DNA of 16,869 bases from Candidatus Methanomethylophilaceae archaeon (GTDB lineage Archaea; Thermoplasmatota; Thermoplasmata; Methanomassiliicoccales; Methanomethylophilaceae): the NCBI GenBank assembly GCA_016297775.1, contig JAEDGA010000023.1, positions 1 to 16,869 of the forward strand, read 5' to 3'. This document shows positions 1 to 6,411 of this stretch, piece by piece. Every line of letters begins with the position of its first letter. The stretch's first letter is position 1. The translations under genes and the position numbers were made by a program. The notes below the pieces were generated by a model. That model ran no database searches and was not told the DNA's origin. It was given only the letters and a program-made list of their open reading frames with translations.

Positions 1-41
1 CCAATCGCCGATCGACCCCCGGAGATCTGACGGGTACTGCA

Positions 42-65
42 CCCGGGATTGCAGCCAAATCCGGG
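42..65. other. Stem-loop, 10-base arms with CAGC loop
   Basis: CCCGGGATTG (42-51) pairs with CAAATCCGGG (56-65) across the four-base loop CAGC. There is one G-T wobble and one A-A mismatch. It could be part of a structured RNA or a gene end. No T run follows directly on the plus strand; the nearest is TTTTT at about 84-88. Confidence 0.4.
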
Positions 66-92
66 AATAAAGGTCAGCCAGTCTTTTTGACG

Positions 93-127
93 ACAACCTC
101 CGGAGGCTGTTCTCTTCTTTTTATCCC
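93..127 (+). terminator. Terminator-like hairpin and pyrimidine tract
   Basis: ACAACCTCC (93-101) and GGAGGCTGT (102-110) form an inverted repeat with one mismatch. A T-rich tract (TCTCTTCTTTTTAT) follows at once, which would suit termination of a plus-strand transcript entering from outside the window. Archaeal termination depends mainly on the T tract, so the hairpin is only supporting evidence. Confidence 0.35.
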
Positions 128-407
128 ATTAGAATAAGCGACCTGTGTTAAGGTCAAAGATGGATTTTGTTGCTGTTTGATAAAGCATTCGCTGTGATAC
201 GTTATATTCTGCCATCATTGCCCATGCATAGGGGCTCAGGACGATACCTATGTTCGGTCGGAGGCCACCAATTTATCTGTCACGATCCTTTCGACCCTCT
301 TCCGCGTTCTCGGTATGTCCCGGACTACTGTCCCATTTTATCCCACACAACGCGATTAACAGATAGGCCATGAAATTTAATCCGACAATGGCCAGACATC
401 AAATATG

Positions 408-481
408 TGGGTCTATCCGGATTTGAACCGGAATCAACGGCTCCCAAAGCCGCAAGTATAACCAAGTTAGCCCATAGACCC
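408..481 (-). tRNA. tRNA-Pro (anticodon UGG)
   Basis: Read on the minus strand, GGGTCTA at the 5' end pairs with TAGACCC at the 3' end, followed by discriminator A. The anticodon stem is GCGGC/GCCGT around the loop TTTGGGA, giving anticodon TGG for proline. The T arm is TCCGG-TTCAAAT-CCGGA. By my hand folding the D arm is the weakest helix. CCA is not encoded, so it must be added after transcription, unlike in the initiator tRNA at the right end. No intron is seen. A TATA-like box lies about 28 bases upstream. Confidence 0.93.
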
Positions 482-504
482 AGTGAGTACGGCTATGTGG
501 AGAA

Positions 505-513
505 CATATTTAA
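505..513 (-). promoter_or_regulatory. TATA box for tRNA-Pro
   Basis: On the minus strand this reads TTAAATATG and is centred about 28 bases before the tRNA 5' end at 481, the expected archaeal spacing. It lies just downstream of the TAG stop (515-517) of the pyrophosphatase gene, so the tRNA promoter is pressed against that gene's end. Confidence 0.6.
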
Positions 514-514
514 T

Positions 515-1072
515 CTATAGGTCCGCAAGAGCCTTCAGTCTCTCCCTCAGAAGCTTCACCGCATCGCCTCTGTGGGATACGGAATTCTTCTCTTCCAACC
601 CTATCTCCGCGAAGGATCTCTTCCCGTCATGGGAGAATATGGGATCGTATCCGAATCCCTTCTCTCCGCGACCCTCCTTGAGGATGACTCCGGGACATTC
701 TCCCGTGACGATGATCGTCTCCCCATCTATATCGCACCCTATACAGCACTTGAACACGGCACCGCGATCCTCCACGCCTTCCATGAGTGTCAGGATGCCG
801 TCGTTACCAACGGTCTTCTGAACGTAAGCGGAATAAACCCCGGGGAATCCTTTCAAGGCATCCACGAACATCCCGGAATCGTCTATGATGAAGTCCTTCA
901 GACCTTGCGATCTGAGAGCATCCATGCCCTTCCTCACCACCTCCTCCAATTCGGACGTCTGTATCTCGTCGTACGGTATCCTGGCATGTTCCATCTCTAT
1001 GCCAAGATCTCCGAACATCCTCTGGTATTCCTCGACCTTTCCCGGATTGGATGTGATGACTTTCAGCCTCAT
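515..1072 (-). CDS. XTP/dITP pyrophosphatase (RdgB/HAM1 family)
   Basis: The 185-residue product hydrolyses non-canonical purine triphosphates (ITP, dITP, XTP) to monophosphates plus pyrophosphate, cleaning the cytosolic nucleotide pool. Seen: the N-terminal TSNPGK signature (residues 7-12), the IIDDSGMFVDAL block (from about 62) followed by the GFPGVYSAY segment, and the GEKGFGYDPIF block near 137-147. All are hallmarks of the HAM1 fold, and the length is normal. The ATG at 1072 is chosen because it begins right at the conserved strand and shares ATGA with the stop of the upstream kinase gene, implying translational coupling. The frame stays open further upstream, but that part only shadows the kinase gene. 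The gene ends in TAG, the only TAG stop in the window; readthrough would add 15 codons and run into the tRNA-Pro gene. Confidence 0.93.
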   Translation of the reverse strand: MRLKVITSNPGKVEEYQRMFGDLGIEMEHARIPYDEIQTSELEEVVRKGMDALRSQGLKDFIIDDSGMFVDALKGFPGVYSAYVQKTVGNDGILTLMEGVEDRGAVFKCCIGCDIDGETIIVTGECPGVILKEGRGEKGFGYDPIFSHDGKRSFAEIGLEEKNSVSHRGDAVKLLRERLKALADL

Positions 1073-1686
1073 GTGTATCTGGCCCTCCCTTTGATGATCT
1101 CGACACGTTTCAGAACCTCTTCCGAATTCCTCTTGTTGGAACGATACGATTCCATGATCACATCGAACAGTTCGAAGGATCCGGAATGTGCGGACGAGAA
1201 AGCCCTCTCGAGAAGATGGATGTCCACTCCCATCTCCTCTATTCCGCATTTGACCCCTCCGAGGGAGAAGTCGAACAGACACAATTCCCCGGAATCCGTA
1301 AGGATCATGTTGGATGTGGTGAGATCGCCGTGACATATGCGGGAATCATGGAGCTTGGCCACGGCCTCTCCGATCTTCATGCACACATCACGTGCAGAAC
1401 CCGGATCGTCCTCTATGATGTCCCTGACCTTCCTGCCGGATATCCGTTCCATGACGATCCTGCCTTCGTGATAATCCACATCGTAGATCACGGGCGTCCT
1501 GACACCGGCGTTCCTGGCATCCCTCATGGTACGTGCCTCGTTCTTGGTACGGTGCGTTCTTAGAGACGTATCGAGATCGGGATGACGGTATCCCTTTCTG
1601 GGTCTCGTCTTTATGACAGCCTCACGACCCAGGTAACTGCCTACGGTCACGACCGCCTCCGCACCCATATCCATGTCCGTGTCCAT
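1069..1686 (-). CDS. bud32: Bud32/PRPK-type atypical kinase, KEOPS subunit
   Basis: This small RIO-like kinase/ATPase belongs to the KEOPS complex, which with Kae1 installs t6A at position 37 of ANN-decoding tRNAs. In the 205-residue product one sees the glycine-containing start (MGAEAVVTVG), lysine K26 in AVIKTR, the catalytic loop HGDLTTSN (119-126) and the metal-binding DFSLGG (139-144). The last differs from the usual DFG by a serine. The size fits a free-standing Bud32; many archaea carry it fused to Kae1, and no Kae1 is in this window. The ATG at 1686 is preferred because a TATA box sits 26 bases before it, so the message would be leaderless. An in-frame TTG at 1761 would add 25 residues and read through that TATA box. 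It overlaps the pyrophosphatase gene by ATGA. Confidence 0.9.
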   Translation of the reverse strand: MDTDMDMGAEAVVTVGSYLGREAVIKTRPRKGYRHPDLDTSLRTHRTKNEARTMRDARNAGVRTPVIYDVDYHEGRIVMERISGRKVRDIIEDDPGSARDVCMKIGEAVAKLHDSRICHGDLTTSNMILTDSGELCLFDFSLGGVKCGIEEMGVDIHLLERAFSSAHSGSFELFDVIMESYRSNKRNSEEVLKRVEIIKGRARYT

Positions 1687-1706
1687 CGCAATCCCAATCC
1701 TATCAT

Positions 1707-1717
1707 CCGTATATAGG
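1707..1717 (-). promoter_or_regulatory. TATA box for bud32-pyrophosphatase operon
   Basis: The minus strand reads CCTATATACGG, centred about 26 bases before the chosen bud32 ATG at 1686. This predicts initiation at or next to the start codon. It also argues against the longer TTG start at 1761. Confidence 0.65.
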
Positions 1718-1749
1718 AACTCCCATATCCTGCGATCGAGGACTGTTGG

Positions 1750-1758
1750 TTTTATTAT
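1750..1758 (+). promoter_or_regulatory. TATA-like box for the AIM24-family gene
   Basis: TTTTATTAT lies 30-38 bases before the ATG at 1788, predicting a leader of under ten bases. The 9-base word TATCATCCG occurs twice in this divergent region, at 1701-1709 and 1773-1781. The second copy lies between the box and the start codon. Confidence 0.5.
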
Positions 1759-1787
1759 CAAGTAAAACGTAGTATCATCCGATAGGT

Positions 1788-2471
1788 ATGAAATATACTA
1801 TAACGGGAGACAATCTGCAGTTCGTGAACGTCCAGCTGGAGGAGGGGGAGGTATTCCAGTCCAACGGCGGAACCATGAGGTACATGTCCGGCAACATGAC
1901 CATGGAGGCGAAGATGAAGGGCGGATTTCTCTCCAGTCTCAAGAGGTCCCTGTCGGGAGGTACGATGTTCCTGGTGAACTTCACTCCCCACGGAGGTTCC
2001 GGAGTCGTCGGTTTCGGCGGAAGCGCACCCGGTAAGATCGTGGATCTGGATATCGGCAAGGGTAACTGGTTGGTACAGAGTTCCGGATATCTCTGCTCCG
2101 AACCCAGCGTACACCTGGACATGGCGTTCCAGAAGAAGCTCGGGAACATATTCTTCGGCGGAGAGGGTCTGATCCTCCAGAAGCTGTCCGGTTCCGGTAT
2201 CGCGTTCATCGCCGCATGCGGTGACTTCAACATCATCGATCTGAAACCCGGAGAGACGTACAAGGTGTCCACATCCAATGCCGTGGCATGGGAGGAGACC
2301 GTCAAGTATGACATCACCGCTACCGGAGGTTTCAAGACCGCCATGTTCGGCGGAGAGGGATTGTTCGTCACCACCCTGACCGGGCCCGGAAAGATCATCA
2401 TACAGTCCATGACGCTTGCGGATCTGGCACAGGGACTCATCCCCTACCTGCCGCAGAGCACATCGCAGTAA
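1788..2471 (+). CDS. AIM24 / TIGR00266 family protein
   Basis: The 227-residue product matches the AIM24 (DUF124, TIGR00266) family, a TRAP-like all-beta fold found in all domains. Its biochemical role is not established; the yeast member is mitochondrial. Seen: glycine-rich beta segments repeated about three times, with SLSGGTMFLVNF near 60, FFGGEGLILQKLSGSG near 125, and MFGGEGLFVTTLTGPG near 185. No signal peptide or membrane helix is present, so it is probably cytoplasmic or peripheral to the membrane. The ATG follows a TATA-like box closely. The stop TAA overlaps the Shine-Dalgarno site of the next gene, a small membrane protein, so the two are probably co-translated. Family assignment is firm; function is unknown. 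Confidence 0.88.
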   Translation: MKYTITGDNLQFVNVQLEEGEVFQSNGGTMRYMSGNMTMEAKMKGGFLSSLKRSLSGGTMFLVNFTPHGGSGVVGFGGSAPGKIVDLDIGKGNWLVQSSGYLCSEPSVHLDMAFQKKLGNIFFGGEGLILQKLSGSGIAFIAACGDFNIIDLKPGETYKVSTSNAVAWEETVKYDITATGGFKTAMFGGEGLFVTTLTGPGKIIIQSMTLADLAQGLIPYLPQSTSQ

Positions 2472-2483
2472 GGAGGAAGACAC

Positions 2484-2795
2484 ATGGATCCGAACAAGAA
2501 GGCGAAGGAGAGCACGAAGGGTTCCGCATTGGGATTCCTGCTGGTCGGTGTGGCCATCGTGGCCGTCATCGCGGCGATAATCCTGATCCCGAACCTGTTC
2601 GAGAACCTGGTACTCGCATTGCTGATCATCGTGGTCGCGATAGCGTTGATCGCCATCGGTATCGCCCTTCTCGCGGGCATACTGGCGATACCCATGTACG
2701 CCATGAAGGGTGCGGAGTACCAGACCGACATGTCCTACGACATCGACGATGTCAAGGAAGTCGACGGCAAGATGGAAGGTCCCAAGAAGGATTGA
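2484..2795 (+). CDS. Small two-helix membrane protein, function unknown
   Basis: The 103-residue product has a short lysine-rich N-terminus, then two long hydrophobic segments (about residues 17-38 and 42-68) joined by a short NLFEN turn. An acidic, charged tail (about 75-103) ends in KKD. The pattern suggests an integral membrane protein with both ends on the same side. I do not recognise a family. A strong Shine-Dalgarno site, AGGAGG (2471-2476), lies seven bases before the ATG and overlaps the stop of the AIM24-family gene, so the two look like one operon. The partnership suggests the soluble AIM24 protein may be anchored or assisted at the membrane, but that is inference. Confidence 0.8.
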   Translation: MDPNKKAKESTKGSALGFLLVGVAIVAVIAAIILIPNLFENLVLALLIIVVAIALIAIGIALLAGILAIPMYAMKGAEYQTDMSYDIDDVKEVDGKMEGPKKD

Positions 2796-2814
2796 GTCTG
2801 GCCATCCAAACTGC

Positions 2815-2823
2815 TTATCTATT
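2815..2823 (+). promoter_or_regulatory. TATA-like box for radB
   Basis: TTATCTATT, in a T-rich patch of the 47-base gap after the membrane protein gene, is centred about 25 bases before the GTG at 2843. It fits leaderless transcription from that GTG and is one reason to prefer it over the TTG at 2792. Confidence 0.45.
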
Positions 2824-2842
2824 TTTATTGCATCGGGAGTCT

Positions 2843-3502
2843 GTGGAGAGAGTCCCTATCGGATGCAAGGCGTTCGATGCCCTTCTCGGAGGCGGTGTCG
2901 AGTGCGGAAGCGTCACGTTGTTCTACGGAGAGGCCGGTTCCGGCAAGACCAACATCTGTCTTCAGACCGCGTACAACGTGGCGAAGACCGGGAAGAAGGT
3001 CGCATATCTGGATACCGAAGGTCTCTCCTACGACAGGATCAACCAGGTGTTCGCGGACAAGGAATCCGTGAAGAACCTGTTGGTGTTCCAGATCCACAGT
3101 TTCGAGGAACAGGCGGACCGCATATCCAAGGTGGTGCGTCTGTGCCAGGCGAACGACAAGATAGGGTTGATAGTGGTGGATTCCCTCACCATGTTCTACA
3201 GATTGAACTATGATGACAATTCCGCCAGGAACGAACTCACCCGCGAGAGCGAGATGCTTCTCACAGTAGCGAGAAGGAGCGACATCCCTGTGATGATAAC
3301 GTCCCAGGTGTACACCAACATAGGATCTGGTACAATAGAGTTCCTGGGCGGTCATGCGTTACATCATAACGCCAAGACCATCATCCGTTTGGATAAGAGA
3401 CTGAACGGAAAGCGTACCGCGGTGATAATAAAGCATAGAAGCCTCCCCGAGGGGAGGTCTGTTTATTACCGGATATCCGAATCCGGTATCGAGAGCGACT
3501 GA
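2843..3502 (+). CDS. radB: RadB, archaeal RecA-family recombinase paralogue
   Basis: RadB is an archaeal RecA/RadA paralogue with ATP-binding activity that assists homologous recombination, probably as a RadA mediator. From the GTG start the protein has 219 residues: VPIGCKAFDALLGGG at the front (typical of RadB), Walker A GEAGSGKT (29-36), Walker B LIVVD (109-113), and the ITSQVY segment of the RecA core. It lacks the N-terminal helix-hairpin-helix domain of RadA, as expected. Start choice is uncertain. An in-frame TTG at 2792 overlaps the previous stop and adds 17 hydrophobic residues that RadB proteins do not usually have; the GTG lies 25 bases past a TATA-like box. The gene converges on the isoprenoid operon with only four bases between stops. 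Confidence 0.9.
   Translation: MERVPIGCKAFDALLGGGVECGSVTLFYGEAGSGKTNICLQTAYNVAKTGKKVAYLDTEGLSYDRINQVFADKESVKNLLVFQIHSFEEQADRISKVVRLCQANDKIGLIVVDSLTMFYRLNYDDNSARNELTRESEMLLTVARRSDIPVMITSQVYTNIGSGTIEFLGGHALHHNAKTIIRLDKRLNGKRTAVIIKHRSLPEGRSVYYRISESGIESD
3442..3457 (-). terminator. Hairpin inside radB, possible terminator of the isoprenoid operon
   Basis: CCTCCCC (3442-3448) and GGGGAGG (3451-3457) form a perfect inverted repeat around GA. It lies in the last third of radB but 50 bases past the stop of the minus-strand prenyl synthase gene. There the minus-strand transcript continues into CTTCTATGCTTTATTA. It could end that transcript, or pause both convergent transcripts. The role is inferred. 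Confidence 0.35.
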
Positions 3503-3506
3503 GATC

Positions 3507-4493
3507 TCAGACGTCCCTGCTCATGGAGTACTCCGCGAGAGCCTTCATGAACTCCTTGTCGTCGCTGTCCTTCAGACAGTCCAATCTGGATATGGCATCT
3601 TTGGTGTACTTCTCGGCCATCTCGATGGCATAGTCGTAGCTTCCGGATTCCTTCAGGATCCTCCTTGCTTTCTCTATCTCGGAATCCGTGGCATCGAGCT
3701 TTCCGAACACAGACATGAACTCGTTCAATACGTTCTCGTCCTTGATGGTGTCGCGTGCGTGACAGACCATCACCGTGTTCTTGCCCTTGCGTATGTCGTT
3801 ACCTGCGGACTTTCCGGTCTTCTCCGGATCTCCGTATATTCCGAGGATGTCGTCGTACATCTGGAACGCCACACCCAGGTTCATGGCGTATTCGTGCACC
3901 GCCTTCACCGTGGAATCATCCGCACCGCCGATGATGGCCCCTCCCGCAGCACCTGCGGCGAACAGTACGCTGGTCTTGAGCCTGATGGTCTCGATGTAAT
4001 CCTCCATGGATACTGTACCGGAGTTCTCGTTGTTGACATCCATCTGCTGTCCCCTTGCAAGGTCCCAGACGGCCACACTCACGGTCTTGAGGACCTTCCT
4101 CATTGCATCCGAGGGGATGTCCAGGTCGGATATGATGTCGAATGCCTTGGCGAACAGCGCATCTCCAGCGAGGATCGCGGTGGGCATACCGTAGAGGATG
4201 TGCGAGGTGGTCATCCCGCGGCGCTTCTCGTCCCCGTCCATGAGGTCGTCGTGTACAAGGGTGAAGTTGTGGATGTACTCTATCGCGACCGCGAGAGGTA
4301 CCGCCTTGGAGGCATCCCCTCCGACAGCCCTGCATGCGGCCACGACCATGCTGGGTCTCATCCTCTTGCCTCCGGCGTACGGATACTGTCTGCACGCTTC
4401 GATGAGGTTGGACGGTCTTTCATCATCGATGTACGATTTGATCGGTCCGTCGAGTTCGGCGGACATCTCCTTGAGTCTTGTCTTCACATCCAT
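3507..4493 (-). CDS. idsA: Geranylgeranyl/farnesyl diphosphate synthase
   Basis: This trans-prenyltransferase condenses IPP with allylic diphosphates to make the C15/C20 chains of archaeal ether lipids. In the 328-residue product the first Asp-rich motif is DDLMD (82-86), followed by GDEKRRG. The second is DDILGIYGD (214-222), in which the third Asp of DDxxD is Gly; I recall the same in other archaeal enzymes. GGKRMRP (41-47) binds diphosphate. A phenylalanine (F77) five residues before the first motif suits a short-chain product, but C15 versus C20 cannot be settled by eye. The ATG at 4493 overlaps the isomerase gene by ten bases; a GTG at 4487 overlapping as GTGA is an alternative. It is the last gene of the ipk-fni-idsA operon. 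Confidence 0.92.
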   Translation of the reverse strand: MDVKTRLKEMSAELDGPIKSYIDDERPSNLIEACRQYPYAGGKRMRPSMVVAACRAVGGDASKAVPLAVAIEYIHNFTLVHDDLMDGDEKRRGMTTSHILYGMPTAILAGDALFAKAFDIISDLDIPSDAMRKVLKTVSVAVWDLARGQQMDVNNENSGTVSMEDYIETIRLKTSVLFAAGAAGGAIIGGADDSTVKAVHEYAMNLGVAFQMYDDILGIYGDPEKTGKSAGNDIRKGKNTVMVCHARDTIKDENVLNEFMSVFGKLDATDSEIEKARRILKESGSYDYAIEMAEKYTKDAISRLDCLKDSDDKEFMKALAEYSMSRDV

Positions 4494-5548
4494 CTCTTCA
4501 TTCCCCTGATCCATTGTTCGGTCTGTCCTGTCAGGATATATCTCTTCTTGGAAAGTTCGTTTATGTTCGAGGAACCGGTGAGCAGCATGGCCGCCTTCAG
4601 TTCCTCCATGATTATCGTGAGTTTCCGTTTCACCGCATCGGCCGATTCTATGGCCTCCTCCAGTACGAGGTTGGCCGCACCGGCGCATACCGCACCCATG
4701 GATATCGCCCTTGCGACATCCAATCCCGTTCTCACGCCGCCGGATGCGATCAACGGCAGTTTGGTGGTCGCGGATTCCAACGCCACCGTTGTGGGTATGC
4801 CCCAATCGAAGAACGTCTCCCCGATGCGCGTCCTTATCGCATCGTTCTCGTTCCTTGCTCTGTATAGCTCCACGGCGGAGAAGCTCGTTCCACCCATTCC
4901 CGCAAGGTCCACGGCCTTGATCCCTGTACCTTCGAGTCTCTTCAATGTGTCGTCGGATATCCCTGCTCCGGTCTCCTTGACTATCACGGGATATTTGGAG
5001 GCCAGTTCCCTTATCGCGCCCAGACATCCTTCCGAATTGGTATCGCCTTCGGGCTGTACCACTTCCTGCAGGAAGTTCAGGTGCAATGCCACGTAATCCG
5101 CATCGATCAATTCGATGGCCTTCTCCATATCATCCGGACCGTACGCCCTCTTCCTCTTCTGCGGGATGAGCTGGGGGGCACCTATGTTGCCTATGACGAG
5201 AGGGACGTCATGATCTCTGACAACGGTGTAGCTCCTCTCGTCCACGCCGTCTATGCCCGCCCTCTCGCTTCCGGTACCCATGCCGACCCCCAACTCGGCA
5301 CATGCCTCCGCGATGTTGGAGTTGATGGTCTCCGCGCCCTTGAAACCGCCCGTGATGGCGGTGACGATGAACGGGAACGACAGTCTCTTTCCCAATACCG
5401 TGCAGGATGTGTCGATATCGTCCAGATCGACCTCCGGCAGGGCCTCGTGTATGAACTTCACATCGTTCCAGTAGTTGTATCCGGGTTCGATGCGCTCGTT
5501 GAGACAAATGTTGATGTGATCCGCTTTCCTGCCCTCGATCCCTTTCAT
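4484..5548 (-). CDS. fni: Type 2 isopentenyl-diphosphate delta-isomerase (FMN)
   Basis: The enzyme interconverts IPP and DMAPP using reduced FMN and Mg2+, providing the primer for prenyl chain growth. The 354-residue length is typical. Seen: GRKADHI at residues 6-12, TAITGGFKGA in the first flavin-contact region, the HLNFLQEVVQPEGD block (156-169; H156, N158, Q161, E162 match active-site positions of the family), KETGAGIS, LAGMGGTS, and ASGGVRTGLDVA for FMN phosphate binding. The ATG at 5548 shares ATGA with the stop of the upstream kinase gene. It has a good Shine-Dalgarno site (GGAGGG) just upstream within that gene. Upstream in-frame residues only shadow the kinase gene. Confidence 0.95.
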   Translation of the reverse strand: MKGIEGRKADHINICLNERIEPGYNYWNDVKFIHEALPEVDLDDIDTSCTVLGKRLSFPFIVTAITGGFKGAETINSNIAEACAELGVGMGTGSERAGIDGVDERSYTVVRDHDVPLVIGNIGAPQLIPQKRKRAYGPDDMEKAIELIDADYVALHLNFLQEVVQPEGDTNSEGCLGAIRELASKYPVIVKETGAGISDDTLKRLEGTGIKAVDLAGMGGTSFSAVELYRARNENDAIRTRIGETFFDWGIPTTVALESATTKLPLIASGGVRTGLDVARAISMGAVCAGAANLVLEEAIESADAVKRKLTIIMEELKAAMLLTGSSNINELSKKRYILTGQTEQWIRGMKRWM

Positions 5549-6324
5549 TGGATCCCTCCTCTGGCTATTGTGCAGATTATGTCCTCTCCGCATAACGCGG
5601 ATCTTAGTCTTCCCGGAACGGTACCGTTCAGCAGTACGCATTCCCTGTCGCCGGAACTCATCCTGAGCATACTCATCATCTTCTCGTACACCCCTCCGGT
5701 GACATCGTCCACGGAGGATTCCGATCTTACGGATTCCAGGATGTCCATGTCCACATCCGTGTACAGTTTCGCATCCGGGGACTTCTTCGGATCGTCGTCG
5801 TACAATCCGTCTATGTCGGATACGAAGATCACCTTCTCAGGATCGTACAATTCGCACAGTCTTTCCATGATCTGATCGCCGGAGCATATGGCGAATCCCA
5901 GTTTCCTGTCCTGTACCACATCTCCGAACATGACCGGCATGATACCCTTGTCCCTCATCGCTTTGATGACCTCGGCATCGCCGATGGAGAGTGTCCTGTC
6001 ATCCATCATGAAGCAGGAACCCGGAGGCAGGGATATGGAAGGTATCCTCGCATCGTTCAATTCCGCCACGATCATGGAATTCAGTTCCCTGACGTCATAG
6101 CACACCTGGGCCACCGCGGCGATCTGTTCCTCATCGTGATATCCTGAGTTCAGGTCGAACTTTTTGGCGATAACGTGTCCGAACGATCCCGCACCGTGCA
6201 CCACGATGACATCCTCGCCGGAGTCCTTGATCTCGGAACACAGTCTCGCAACTATGTCGCGGTTGAACTTACGGTATTCCTTTTTGTCGGTGATGACGCT
6301 TCCGCCGAGTTTGATGAGGATCAT
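5545..6324 (-). CDS. Isopentenyl phosphate kinase
   Basis: IPK phosphorylates isopentenyl phosphate to IPP in the archaeal alternative mevalonate pathway. The 259-residue protein is an amino-acid-kinase fold member: IKLGGSVITDK at 4-14, HGAGSFGH at 43-50 (H50 matches the catalytic His of the family), GDVVQD and SGDQIMERL in the core, and SDIDGLYDDDPK in the nucleotide-binding region. It is the first gene of the operon with fni and idsA. The ATG sits about 30 bases past a strong TATA box, so the leader is very short. The mevalonate kinase often beside it in methanogens is absent here; its upstream neighbour is 5S rRNA. Confidence 0.94.
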   Translation of the reverse strand: MILIKLGGSVITDKKEYRKFNRDIVARLCSEIKDSGEDVIVVHGAGSFGHVIAKKFDLNSGYHDEEQIAAVAQVCYDVRELNSMIVAELNDARIPSISLPPGSCFMMDDRTLSIGDAEVIKAMRDKGIMPVMFGDVVQDRKLGFAICSGDQIMERLCELYDPEKVIFVSDIDGLYDDDPKKSPDAKLYTDVDMDILESVRSESSVDDVTGGVYEKMMSMLRMSSGDRECVLLNGTVPGRLRSALCGEDIICTIARGGIQ

Positions 6325-6348
6325 TGTTCCGCATTATGTCGGTAATGG

Positions 6349-6359
6349 TTATAATTATA
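6349..6359 (-). promoter_or_regulatory. TATA box for the ipk-fni-idsA operon
   Basis: The minus strand reads TATAATTATAA, centred about 30 bases before the ipk ATG at 6324. That predicts a start site about four bases upstream of the codon. It is one of the strongest TATA matches in the window and the only evident promoter for the three genes. Confidence 0.7.
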
Positions 6360-6411
6360 CTGCACGCGCGCGAGATGTTCCGGTGAGTTCGAAGAAGTAA
6401 GGGTGGGGTTG

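Larger units (their letters stand above)
1..407. other. Left-edge region with no supportable gene
   Basis: No frame here looks like a protein of this genome. A frame open from base 3 to the TAA at 135-137 could be the tail of a gene cut by the window edge, but its codons (AAT, AAA, CGA, TTG) differ from the neighbours and a hairpin crosses it. A TTG-started 68-codon frame at 167-373 has no TATA box, no Shine-Dalgarno site and no recognisable motif. The stretch does hold two inverted repeats (42-65 and 93-110) and a 10-base direct repeat, TTTTATCCCA, at 119-128 and 336-345. It may be the untranslated end of an upstream gene or may carry an unrecognised RNA. Confidence 0.5.

Noticed and set aside
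3..137. Frame open from the window edge to a TAA, possible gene C-terminus
   Set aside because: Only 44 codons, codon use unlike neighbours, crossed by a hairpin, and no recognisable motif. It cannot be judged without upstream sequence.
210..290. Possible C/D-box guide RNA on the minus strand (CTGA followed by ATGATGG)
   Set aside because: Only one D-like and one C-like box, without the partner boxes at proper spacing.
167..373. 68-codon TTG-started frame on the plus strand
   Set aside because: No promoter or ribosome site, and the translated sequence has no domain-like pattern.
572..1333. 253-codon plus-strand frame opposite the pyrophosphatase and bud32 genes
   Set aside because: Antisense shadow: the minus-strand genes carry clear family motifs and this frame has none.
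2792..2842. TTG start of radB overlapping the previous stop
   Set aside because: Would add 17 residues absent from usual RadB proteins and cover the TATA-like box; the GTG at 2843 is preferred, though not proven.
3759..5096. 445-codon plus-strand frame opposite idsA and fni
   Set aside because: Crosses two real genes on the other strand and shows no domain-like sequence.
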